Source of the DNA: Sipunculus nudus
Taxonomy: Eukaryota; Annelida; Sipuncula; Golfingiida; Sipunculidae
Length of the DNA: 64,000 nucleotides
Reading direction: 5' to 3'
Assembly: GCA_026874595.1 (NCBI GenBank)
Contig: CM049318.1
Coordinates: 40,652,456-40,716,455, forward strand
How positions within the stretch are numbered: the first letter of the stretch is position 1; each line of letters begins with the position of its first letter. The position numbers and the translations under genes are program-made. Positions 1-12,800 of the stretch are shown one piece after another. A model generated the notes under the pieces. The model was not told the DNA's origin and searched no databases. It was given only the letters and a program-made list of their open reading frames with translations.

Positions 1-3000
1 ATCAAATCGTCATCTATTTCACATCCCGATTTAACAGAACCAGGGCTTTTGCTTGCCGGAGATTTGGCCGGCATGGGCGAAGGCAAGTTCCTTATGGCTG
101 GTGATTTGCGAGGGGAAATTGCTTCTTGGTATTTATTAACTGGAGACAAAGCTACATTATCATGTATTTCTTGAACCGGTGAAGGATTCAATGGTGAGCG
201 AGGGATTCTGCTTGGACAAGGCGAGTTTGCATTTGGACAGTCAATGACTAAGCCATCATCAGGGCTGCTAACATCACTACGTGGACTCAAAAGGGGCCTA
301 GACCGCGACTCTGACTTGCTTTTCTCACAGCGTTCTTTTTCGGCACTTCTTACCGGTTTTGGCGTAGGGGCTTTGAACACTAAATCTTCCCCAGCACTTG
401 CCTTATTTTCTTTATTTTCTGTTGAATTAATGTCATTTTCTTCTCTATATTTATTTGCCCCCTCTTTTTGTTTGAAATCTGAGCCATCTCGACTGTGCCC
501 TGCTTCACAGTTCACAGGCCCAACAGAAGGTACACCATTTTCATTTTTAGGTTCTTGAGCAGCCTCTCCCTGGGCCTTTTTCATTTGTGGTTCCTGTGTT
601 AAGGGTATTAAATTTGGATCAGGACCAGATGGCTCTTCAACTTCATCTGGACTAGCAATGCAATCGTCTGATATATCTTCTACCAAAGGGCCCTCCTTAC
701 CCTTTTCATCAGAGTCATCAGGATCACTCAGTTTTGAAACAATATCTGTGAAATGCCGTGACTGTAATTTCTCTGATATTTCTTCCAATTTATTTTTCTT
801 ATTTTTATCCTCCTCTTTAGCTGGTTCTGGGTCTTTTCTTTTTTGACCCGTGTTATTTTCTTTTACTAGAGGCACAGATTCCCTCCTGACTTGAGGTTCA
901 TGATCAGTCTTTGTCAAAGCTTCCCCTCTGGCCAATTCCCGAGAGGCAGTTTTTGATACATTAGATACTTTAGACCCTGCACTTGCAGGATCTCGACTGT
1001 CTTTCGCATTGGAATATACTGGTGGCACACGGCTATTTTCAGTTTTGCCTGGTTCATGTGGATGGGCACTCCACTGACTGGAAGGTGCTGGTTGACGACC
1101 TGGGTAATTACCAGTTCGACTACCGTAAGTATTTTGTGGTGGTGTCCTACCAGGAGATGAATAAGAGTTGCTTTTACCCGCAACAGCAGGCACTGGTGAT
1201 TTTGAGGTTGGGTGAGGTGTATTTTTAAAAGATGAACTAGAACCACTGATATTTGCACTTTTTGACACACCTTCTTGCCTCCTTGGCTCATTCTTATTTT
1301 CACTGGTAGCCAGTTTAGAATGATCCAGCTTTTTAAAACTAAGACCAGAGCCAAGACGTGCTTTGGGTATTGAAAGTTCTTTTGTGGGTGTGCTGGGTTT
1401 TGTTCCTTCATGAACGATTTGTTTGCGGATCATTTCCATCTGATCTCGTTTTGAAGCAGTTGGGTCAATTTTGTCCAAAAAGGTTTCTTTCTTCTCTGGG
1501 GTAATATTGTCTTTCTTAGATTTTTCCCCAGAAGAAGACCCACTACTGTTTCCTCCTTTTGCTTTCTTCAACAGATCTACCACATCATTAATTGAGCCTC
1601 GTCTTGACTTCAATAACTGCCTAGGTCTCGTTGCCCCACCAGGAGGTAGAGACTGTGAAGGGGTAGTTTTGGCAGTTGCAGCTACAGGTGATGTAGACTG
1701 TTTTGATGTTGTTAACGTAACTGAGGAACTACTGGCTGTGATGGTTACTGGCTTAAGTTTAATCAGAGGGCCTTGAGTCAACTTTGAATCCACTTTTCCA
1801 CTTCCTATACTAGATGCTGATTTCGAACGTCCTACTTTGCTACTGCTTGTTGGTTTGCCAGCTTTTCCAGAATAAGGAGAACCACTTTTCTCTGAAACAC
1901 TGACTTTCAGAGTGGAAACTGATTTTGACTCCTTAGAGTTACCAACATCAGAAGATGAAACAAGATTCTTTGAACTTGAGTTTTTGCTGCCTACTGGAGG
2001 AGTAGAAATACTTTTTGATGGATTTTCAATTTTCATTTTGCCATCAACTGTAGTAATTTTGATAGTGGTGGAGCTTTTCAAGTATGCCATTTTGTGCTTT
2101 TCATCACTCTCTCCCACATCCACACTTGAACTTTCATGGGTTCTCTTTTTCCGTTTACCACTTTCCTTTTTGCTCTCATCACGTTTTCGTTTACCACTTT
2201 CTGAGGACAAGTATTTTCTTTTCTTTTTCTCTCTACTTTCCCCAACAATGTCTGATTTGTATTTATTTGGTAAAGAAATGGGTTTACCCCCAAGTGTAGG
2301 ACCACTGGATGATAACCTTGGCGTGTGAATTGGTGGTGGGGTTTCCTCATCTGAATGTAGTTCAAAAGGATCCCCACTAGGTTGTGGATTACTGCGGATA
2401 CTGATTTTTAGGTCTTTTCCTGATTTTGATGGTCTGACACTGGCTATCTCATTTCTTTCCTTTTCTGGCTCATTTTTGGGAAAATTCCCTCTTGATTCTG
2501 CCACAAATGTTGCGTCTTTTGTGAACAACTTCATAGTGATTGGTGGTTTATCTCTATCTTTATCCTCCTTTCTCTTTTTCTTTTCTTTAGTTTTTTCCTC
2601 ACTTTTATAAACATTGTTTGACTTAGATTCGACGGGTGCAACAACATTCATCACCCCATTGTTACTGCTTGTGGTAACCACATTATTAGGGACATCATGC
2701 TCTGCATTTCCCTCACCACTATTATCCAAGCGTTTGATCAGGTTATCTACGAGGCTTTTACTCTCAGAATTCAACATGTCTGTATCCATATCAAAATCTG
2801 GTGCCTCGCTGAATAATTTGTCATCACTGGATAGCACTTTTGGTTGTGGTTCTATACTAGGTGGTCGAGTAACAAGTGGAGAAACACTGGACACTGGAGT
2901 CACTGAATTCTCCTTACTTGCAGGAGATGAATTTTCATTTGTATTCAACAGATCCTCTAATGTACTTGCTGAACCGAGTTTAGCAAGAGCAGCTGTGGAA

Positions 3001-3861
3001 TACAGTTGATCAGTACTGTTTTCACGCTTTACTTTTTTATGATCTTTCTCAGGGTCACTTAATATAGAGGCAAGTTCTGACTGTTGCACTGTGGATGTGC
3101 TTTTTGCACCTTGTTTAATGATATCATCCAGTGTTGTTGCTAAACGACTGACATGAGACTCGCTCACTAGCATGTTGTCCTGTATGTTAGGAGCAACAGA
3201 TGTTGGTGTGTTTCCAAACACATGCGTGGGGCTTGTGTCCATTTCCACAGAACTACCACCAAAGGATCCACGGTGATATTCATCCCCACTGGTGGCTTTC
3301 GGACTCTTCCCAGCAGAGCCAGGACTATGAATGTCTGACTGGCTGCGCCTCTTACGTGGCTTTCGTGGTTTCTGTGGATAAGCCATTGGATTTGGTGTTG
3401 ACTGAGCCTGATCACCAAGAAGAGCTGATAGCATTGGTGCACTTTGGATATCAGGGCTCTTTGACTCCTGATCCAACAAGCTTGCCAACATTGGATTCCT
3501 TGACACTTTATCAGCTTTCATGGCTTCAAGCAGTTCAGCAGGAGCAATCCCCTGATCTAACAATTCCGCACTGTAGCTATCAAGGTTGAATCCTGGAGGA
3601 AATACATCTGCAAAATTAGCTTGCTGTAGTTGCGGCTGCTGGTTTTGATATACATGTTCTCTGGACATGTTTTCAGTCCTCGCTGGTGGAACAAATCTTG
3701 ATTCTATAAAAGCTTGTCTCCTTTCCTGGCCAATTTTAGAAAGAGTAGCGGCATCTGGGAGGTTGTCCAGTATTGGAACAGGTGGCTGAATAAGCTGCTG
3801 GTCCAGCTGAGGGGTGGCACTCTTCAGGACTGCACGCAGGGTCACAGGTATTGACAGTGAT
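1..3861 (-). CDS. MED1: MED1 exon 15, giant disordered tail (partial)
   Basis: Open for all 1287 codons and running off the window at residue 1794 (...EIDDDL). It starts RSLSIPVTLRAVL, the end of the folded domain, then becomes low-complexity. NR box 1, LASLL, is residues 633-637 (3474-3488). NR box 2, LSALL, is residues 652-656 (3417-3431). A possible third box, LEDLL, is residues 809-813 (2946-2960). Basic nuclear-localisation-like clusters are PRKPRKRR (about 670), KEKKKRKEDKDRDK (about 927) and a Lys/Arg/Ser block near 1050-1085 (KKKRK, GKRKRDESKK, GKRKKR). Much of the rest is Ser/Pro/Lys-rich. Acceptor TTGCAG lies at 3862. Short antisense ORFs across this exon are shadows. Confidence 0.96.
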
Positions 3862-6800
3862 CTGCAATATATATAAATAGCAATTAGATCTAAAATATCT
3901 GGTAAAATTATAATGAACCTACATTCTGATCTTAATGCCATTGTATATAAAGAATGAAACAATTAGATTTCCATACAACTGTTGGGATAATCATTGTGAA
4001 AAGTAGTCACTTACAACCGGGTGATCTAAGTCATATTGTGAGAAATTGAGTCAAGAAGTATGTTCGTGACACTAAAGCAAATAGCTTGACCTTATAATCA
4101 TACGAGTGATATTTAAGCTTAGTTCTATGTATATGGTTATGTTACTGAATTTAACCCATAACCAAAAACTTTTTTCTTTTGGTGAGTTATATATCCCTTG
4201 ACTTTTCTATTAGTATTTCATCTTTAGACTTATGAAATAAGAAATATATAATCTGACAAAATCAGAAGTATTTAATCATTCAAATCTTGCCAGATCAAAG
4301 GAATTGTAAATTGTGTACATTAATATGTGCATATGGGTGTGTGTAGGGGTTGAATAATGGGGATGTATCAAAGTACCTCTGCAGTATTTTGCAGGCATAA
4401 TCATCACTGCAAATCTTTTCACTCTCATCTCCATTCGGGCAGACTCTACATTTGATGTTAGTGATATCACTTAGGTCAAACTCAGCTGTAACAGAGGAAG
4501 TGCTTGTTCATCATACTTAACTAAACCAATATCCAAAACTATAAAATGCCTTACTGTCATATATAAAATATTTCAAAAGATGTGAAATGTGCAGTAACAT
4601 CCCAATTAAGGATGGATTAGCGTACTTTTCAGATAACCCTGGGAGTTTAACATCATTTCTTTAAGCATACTACATTTCAATGCTGCAGCCTAATCTTCTA
4701 AACATGTTTTCCCACTATCAATACTGAGAGATTTTTTTTTCAATATTTTTCATCTGGCAAAACATTATTATATTTTACATCAACTGAAAAGAAAACTACT
4801 CTATATATTATACAATTATGGAAAAAATAATTAATAACACAAAATATATGAACCCTCATGTTCCAATTTAAAAAATATATTGAATAAATTGGTATACAAA
4901 ATGGCAACTACATTCTTTCTGGTAAAACTTCCAAAACAAGAAAGAAAGATCGTAAGCAATCTAGAATCAAAATTTTTATATTTATACACACAGAAAATTA
5001 TCCATAGCAGGATTCAAACTTCAAAATATTGCTGCACATGTCATGAAAATGCTCACTTATAGTTTGCCATCATTTTCAATGTTTGGCTGATCATGAAAAC
5101 TAATTTGATGCTTTTTGTAAATACACCTGACAACATATTACTTAAGTGATATAAGTGATCTGGTATTCTTTATAAAGTCACCTGTTGCCATGGTATCCCT
5201 GAATGGATGCTCAAACGTGACGACCAGCTGCTGCAGGGAAAGTGGTGACACATCAAATACCAGAGACTTCTCCAATTCTGGAACAGAAACAGTTTATGTT
5301 ATATTAATAAAGATATTCAATAAATATATTGCACAGTTGTAAAATTATTTATGTATTTTTACTGACAGCAGTGCAGCATGGTATAGCAAGGAATTTTGTT
5401 ATGTATTATTTAAATCTAGTGGAATCTTTGAGACAAGGCACTAAGATGCCAATCTGAACAAGGCTGAGTGTGAAAACAATTGACACAAGTGTCACTTCTT
5501 GGGGCTTTAAACAGTTCCACTTTTGCAATATTTTCATTCCAAAAGAATCTAGTCAGAATACAACCTGATGGCTTGGCAGTCGCTGAACAGGGCAGGTAGC
5601 AGAGCCAATAGTCACACAGAAGAAAACTGATCCTAAGTTGCTTACAACAAATAACCCCCCTGAAGGCCAGTTAAAAGTAGTGCTGTTCCATTTTGAGAAC
5701 TGTGTCAACTAAAATCCTGAGGTGAAGATAATAGCACCAGTCAATGGTGACCTGCTTTACTCATATATATCAATTTATTGGAGATGCAGTGACATTGCTG
5801 TGCCATGTTGGACTAGTCTAGCTAGCTATGATAATTTTATGACTGACCTGACCAATATTACAAATGGGTTTGGTTGTACCTTAACATGGGCTTTACCTTG
5901 CTGTTACGTTTGTAAATCACAAATAAAGATCACCAGAGGTCTCAGACATACTTTTAAACAGTTGACTGTTTAATAATAACCAAAGATTTTCGATAGATGT
6001 TCCATTTTTTATACAAATAGACCTGATAGAATATTTTTAGATAAGGTTGCAGTCTATTTTAAACACAAAATTTCAAACTGACCAGATACTGGATTCCTTC
6101 GAATACAACTGGCCAATAGTGTGTTGAACAGCAGCTGTTGCCGTAACAACTGCAAGATGATAGGTACATTTGTTGGATGGATGAATGGGATACTGGTTAC
6201 CATGACACCATGAAAGTCATATGATCCATTGGCCCCGGTGATGAAATAACAATGTTGCTGATCTGGCAGTGTCTGTAAAATATCATAAACAACAGACTAT
6301 AAATATATGTATGTTTCTAAATATAACACAGAGCCTGTTAACCCAGCATAAAGCCATCAGTTAACTAATTTGGATTCAAATGCAATAACATTTTTACTTT
6401 ATATATAGCAGAACCTACCGTGAGGGTAAAATTGACGTCTTGAGAGGAGACCTGCTATTTGCGGACAGGGATTATTATTAAAATATTTTGAAAGCCTAGA
6501 TGATTCTAATTTTGGGACTGCCATCGATGTTAACTGCCAACGATGTTTAAGTGAAACGCCTCTGTCTCTCATGGGCAATGCAGTTTGTATCTGACAAGCA
6601 TTCTTTCAAGCATTTCATGACATGATCTCAAGCAGCATCCATATCAAACTTGAGCTTGTTTGCAATGCATTTTTTTTTAAGATACCAAGATGCATTCCTG
6701 GTACCCCCCATGCCCAATGTGCAATTCACGCGGGATATTTAGCAATAAAGATTAAAAATATAATAAAGCAAATTCCATTTTTATTTACAATGATTAATCT

Positions 6801-9800
6801 AAATCGTTACTTCATTTATATTTTTTTTGGTCCAGGGAAGCAATGAACATCTAAACATTACACCCTTTTTGCAACATATTTATATGACTGTGCGATGGAA
6901 CAACGGTAACACAGTTAGAATGATCATTTTATTTAAGCTTGATCGAGCTTGGTTAGCTTTTGGATGGGTGACCGTGTGTACAAAAGTGCCATATTGAGTG
7001 CACAGGAGCTAAGACTATTTCCTATTCTAAACATTTTAATGCGCCTTTTTTCCATATTAATTTTGTATAATGCAAATCAAAGTAATCTAAAAAAAGGCAG
7101 ATATTTTTTATGAAGTCTTCTTCTATCTTACTTACACCACTTGCCCCTCTGTCCACCCGTATTGCCATCTGGTGGGTAAACTTGAAACAACTGGTAGTAA
7201 CATGAGTGATTGTCTTATGTCAAGTGATCGTAACTGGGCTACACGTATAGTAGTGATCATTTTGTAAAATGACTGAGCTCAGTTTGATAAATCATTTGCA
7301 GACTCTGTAAAATCCATGTGACAGTAGAAAGCCGGTTTGTAGGAAATACTATTAACATAACAAAACAAATTTAAATATCCCTTATTACTACTCAATCCAT
7401 ATAAGCGCTCTAGTGTAAGAGCAGCTCGGCGTCTCTTGGGAAGGTTATCCAACCAGCTGCCTCTAAAATCCTAGACCACCGCAAATTCAGCAGGACGATA
7501 ATGTTCAAATATCTTCCATTCACTCAAACTTTGAAAAAATTAATTACTTTAAAGTGGTCACCAAACTGGAAGAAAGACTACTTATAAGGTAGATATTTTT
7601 AACTTCTTGTATTATCGCCCATATATGAACAACATCTACAGTCCATGTGTCAGCAGTAACTAATTTTTTTTTATTTTGGAATTCCAAGATCGTAATTATT
7701 TATTTATTGATGACTTGAGAATGTACCGTATATATGCTGTGGAAAGAGTGTAGCGTTAAATTAATCATAAAATTATTGAAAATGAAATTAATGCAATATT
7801 TTAATGATACCCTTATCCTTTGTTCTATATGTTCTCAAATCATGCAAGTTTGGCCAAACCAGAGGTTTTAGAGATGACTTATTCATATTAATTTATATAT
7901 TTATTTATTCAGGAACTATATATAATTAAGATATATTATATTTTATTGAATAAACATTTGTTTTTATTTTTTTTTTCGTAAATAGTAACTATTTTTATGA
8001 AATTATACTCAAAATCCATCATTTATTTAATTTTGTATATATAAATGAACCAGCTCTTCAGACACTTTTTTAACCATGATGTCAATGGTTCTGCTTCCTT
8101 GTGTTAAATGTCAACATATTTTTTTTTCATATATTATTGAGATAAACATTTTATTCTATAACCCTATGTAGGTAAGTGATTCTTTTGTTTTAATTGTTGT
8201 ATGTATCTGCATACATCAATCATTATCCCCACCTGCATCTGTCCCTTCACCGCAGGTCCTGATTTACCAGGAAATTGAGTTCTTCCATTTTGAAGGTAGG
8301 TCTTGTATCTTTCCTTGTGCAAGTTTCACATTTGAATATTCATAAAAATTCATTTAATGCTTTTGTAATAGTATAACCATTCAGATTAATTTTGGGGGAA
8401 TGTTAGTGAAAGAAACACAACTGTGATCTTAAAGAGTAACTAGAATACGGGTAGTCGACAAGCGACTACGTGTATCCGCCAAAATCAGAGAAGGACGGGT
8501 GAAGTGAGGCATGGATTGAGTGGCAAGGGGATATAGAGTTACATGTATTAAATATTAGAATGGATCTCTGCCACATAAACATGATTGTAGGTGGCACCAC
8601 CTGTTATTTGAACGAGAAACTATCCAAGATATATACACATGCAAAATTTCATGTGGAAAAGTCAAACCACTGCAGAGATATGAGTGATTTTATCCCACAG
8701 CAGACAAACAGATGGACGCTGTGCAAAAATGGCTGCAGGTGGTGCCACCATTTTTGTTCATGTTATAAAGCTATCCAAGGGCTACATTTGTGTAAATTTT
8801 TTTTCCTGATTGGTCAAATGGTTCCCGAGATATGAGCTTGGATGTCTGCAGCGTTAACGTGAATGTAGGTGGCGCCACCTGTCATAAAATCAAGAAAGCT
8901 ATCTAGGATGTATACGCATGCTGAATTTTAGGTGAATTAGTCAAACCACTGCAGAGATACGAGTGATTTTAACCCCAGGCAGATTAACAAATGGACACTG
9001 TGCAAACATGGTTGCAGGTGGTGCCACCTTTTGTTGTGTATGTTATAAAGCTATCCCAGGGCTATATTTGTGTAAAATTTTTTTCCGGATCGGTCAAACG
9101 GTTCCCGAGATATATGGGTTTATGTGTGGAGCGTTAACGTGAATGTAGGTGGCGCCACCTGTCATAAAATCAAGAAAGCTATCTAGGATGTATATGCATG
9201 CCGATTTTTAGGTGAATTAGTCACACCACTGCAGAGATATGAGTGATTTTAACCCCAGGCAGATGAACAAATGGACACTGTGCAAACATGGTTGCAGGTT
9301 GGGCCACCTTTTGTTGTGTATGTTATAAAGCTATCCCAGGGCTACATTTGTGTAAAAAATTTTTCCGGATCGGTCAAACGGTTCCAGAGATATATGCGTT
9401 TATGTGTGGAGCGTTAACGTGAATGCAGGTGGCGCCACCTGTCATAAAATGGAGAAAGCTATCTAGGATGTATATACATGCCGAATTTTAGGTAAATAAG
9501 TCAAACCACTGCAGAGATATGAGTGATTTTAACCCCAGGCAGATGAACAGATGGACACTGTGCAAACATGGTTGCAGGTGGCGCCACCTTTTGTTGTGTA
9601 TGTTATAAAGCTATCCCAGGGCTACATTTGTGTAAATTTTTTTTCCGGATCGGTCAAACGGTTCCCGAGATATATGGGTTTATGTGTGGAAACGGACGCT
9701 GGGCAGAGACGAAAGATCAGAGGTCAAGGTCACTTGGTAAGGCACCAGTTCACATGTGACCCGATAATTTGTGTATGTTTCGGAAAATCTGTCTAGTAGT

Positions 9801-12800
9801 CTCAGAGGAGTTCTCCGGAAACGAACGCCGCGGCCGGGGCGGAACCCGGTCAAAAACATAGTATCCGCAAAACTTCGTTTTGGTGGATACAATCAGCACA
9901 CAAGGCTAAATGTTTGTGGAACAGAAAAACAATAAATAATATACACTCCTTGTATTTATCACTAGAGAAACAAAACAAACAGCTTTATATGTACACAGAG
10001 TCTAACAATCATTAAGGGAAGAGATGAGAAATGTTGGAAGGATTCCAGTGATGACTTACAACATATAGGCCTTTGTCCAAGTTTGATTGTTGCTTTTTCT
10101 GTTGCTCTGTAAGACTAGTTTGGATGAGTGATAATAGGGGTTGTGATGATGCTGTATTACACACCTCCAATTCTGAAAGTTAATGAAAATAACAGGAATA
10201 GCTTTATTTGACATGACAAACACTGAAGCCTGGAATAAAGTGAAATGATAAGGTGCAAGTTACTTTAATAAAATATGCATGTCAATCAATAACCACGTTC
10301 TTTGACCTTAAATTAAGCATTTTTTTATTGACTTTTTAAACTTGTAGACACAATTGATTTACAAACTAATCGCCAATAGAAATAACCTGTCAAAGGAACA
10401 CAAAAAGTATTCAAGCATCCCAGTATGACTATCACTTATTTTCATTTCCCCTTAGCATATATAACACCCTAATATTAATGATACATGATCATCTGATTAA
10501 CTTGACCTCTTCCGATGGTCCCAATGTGGTCATGTTAGGTTTTCCTTGTACATTGTTTTTTGTTTGTTATTTTTTGATATTTCTATTTTATGAAATACAT
10601 CCTTGCCATATTGGTACAAATCACATACTGTAATTTCCCTTTCTTTTTAAAGATATTTTTTATCATTTACTAAATTTTGTAGGAGCAATTGTTTTGAATA
10701 ATATTCTGAATTTAAATCTGTACATGAAATGACACTTTTTCAGGGTTAAATGTATCTCTAAATGTATAATTTGTCAACCTATATGCAAGATCTTTGACTG
10801 GGGAATCTGCCCATTAACTGATGCAGAAGCATTTCTATTCCTTGCATCCTGAAGTTGCTGTGACCTCAGAAAAATTTACAGATTCTTACCTGTGGTGGAG
10901 TGTATTTTTTGCAGTACTGACAAAGATATGGGGATAGGTTTTTGTAGTCTGAGCACAAAACATGCTGGCAGTTGGTGGCTGTTCACATTGGTAACTGCTG
11001 AGAATGAGGGAAGCCTGTAAAAAAAAAACACAAAAAATATTGTCAATTCTTAGATTACTCCAGTACTATTCATCACATTGAGCTATAAATTCACACACAC
11101 TGAGGTCTTCATTGCACTAATAATACCACAAGTGCATTTATCTGCCGAACACCAACTAGCATTACAATAATAAATACACTTCTTGTATTCCTCATATGAT
11201 CTATTTTGCCAAAATTATTTTAAACATATTTTATTCCCATTACAATACAGAAATTCACATCTAAAACAAACGTAATTATTTTTACTACATGTGTAATATT
11301 CATGCTATAAAAAATTGTGTCATTTTGAATGATAAACTTTGTTGGTTTACCACTCCTCCAACTGAGAGGGATTTGTTTAAAGGTCTTCCCACCTGTCTCA
11401 CCAAGAATACAATCTGAACAATGTTGTTAAAACTTAATTGAAAACAAGGCCTACAGGCCTAATGTAAACCTGTGCAAAGTTTCGGAGTATGAATGGAGAT
11501 TAATTTTTAAAATTTAATATTGATCCTTTTAAGTCCTGCATATTTACCTTAGTCATTATGATTTCAGCAAAATGGACATTTCAGACCTGCAAATTCAGAC
11601 TAGGGCATGTTAAAACTAGAATATGGGTAGTCGACAAGCGACTATGTGTATCCACAGAAATCAAAGTGGGATGGGTGAAGTGAGGCATGGATAAAGTGGC
11701 AAGGGGAATATAGCGAGGTGTGTTGCATATTAGCATGGATGTCTGCAGCGTAAACGTGAATGTAGGTGGTGCCACCTGTCATAAAATCGAGAAAATTGCC
11801 CAGGATGTATAAACCTGCAAAATTTAAGGTGGATAAGTCAAAACACTGCTGAGATATGAGTGATTTTATCCCAAGGCAGATGAACAGATGGACGGTGTTC
11901 ATAAGTGGTTGCAGGTGGCACCACCAGTTTTGCTTATGATGAAGAGCTATGTGAGATCTATACACAAGCAAAATTTTGGCCCAATCAGTCATACGGTTCC
12001 CGAGATATGAGCTTGGATGTCTGCAGAGTAAATGTGAATATTGTTGGCACCACCTGTCATAAAATCGAGAAACCTGTCCAGGATGTATAAACCTGCAAAA
12101 TTTCAGGTGGATAAGTCAAACCACTTCTAAGATATGAGTGATTTTATCCCAAGGCAGATGAACAGATGGACGCTGTGCAAAAATGATTGCAGGTGGCGCC
12201 ACCAGTTTCGCTTATGATGAAGAGCTATGTGAGATCTATACACATGCAAAATTTTGGCCCCAATCGGTCAAACAGTTCCCGAGATATGAGCTTGGATGTC
12301 TGCAGAGTAAACCTGAATGTAGGTGGTGCCACCTGTCATAAAATCAAGAAAGCTGTCCAGGATGTATAAACCTGCAAAATTTCAGGTGGATAAGTCGAAC
12401 CACTGCTGAGATATGAGTGATAATATCCCAAGGCAGATGAACAGATAGACGCTGTGCATAAGTTGTTGCAGGTGGCCCCACCATTTTTAGTGTATGTTAT
12501 ATAGCTATCAAAGGGCTACATTTGTGCAAAATTTTTAGCCTGATCGGTCAAATGGTTCCCGAGATATGCAGGTTTATGTGTGAAAAACAGACGCACAAAT
12601 GGACACGGGCAGCAAGGAAAGGTCAGAGGTCAACCAAAAATGAGGGCGCAGCAGTTCACATGTGACCTGATGATTAAACCTGATTCGCTTAAAATGCAAA
12701 CCAAGTTTTTACAAACAGTTGAAAGATATAGTTCCAATAATCTGGGAATTCTGCATCTAAACATTGTGTCTAGACGTCTAGACGCTGTGTCTGGACGTCT

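Noticed and set aside
244-3589. Plus-strand and off-frame minus-strand ORFs across 1-3860
   Set aside because: They overlap the continuous minus-strand MED1 exon 15 frame and have shadow composition; the true frame is open throughout.
6931-7000. Functional 5S rRNA gene
   Set aside because: Only the 3' half is recognisable and it carries several changes; there is no intact 120-nt unit or terminal T run.
8560-9796. Several 60-90 codon ORFs in family 1 as genes
   Set aside because: They are translations of the tandem half-modules; frames break from unit to unit, stops are frequent, and the conserved part is a DNA palindrome rather than a protein motif.
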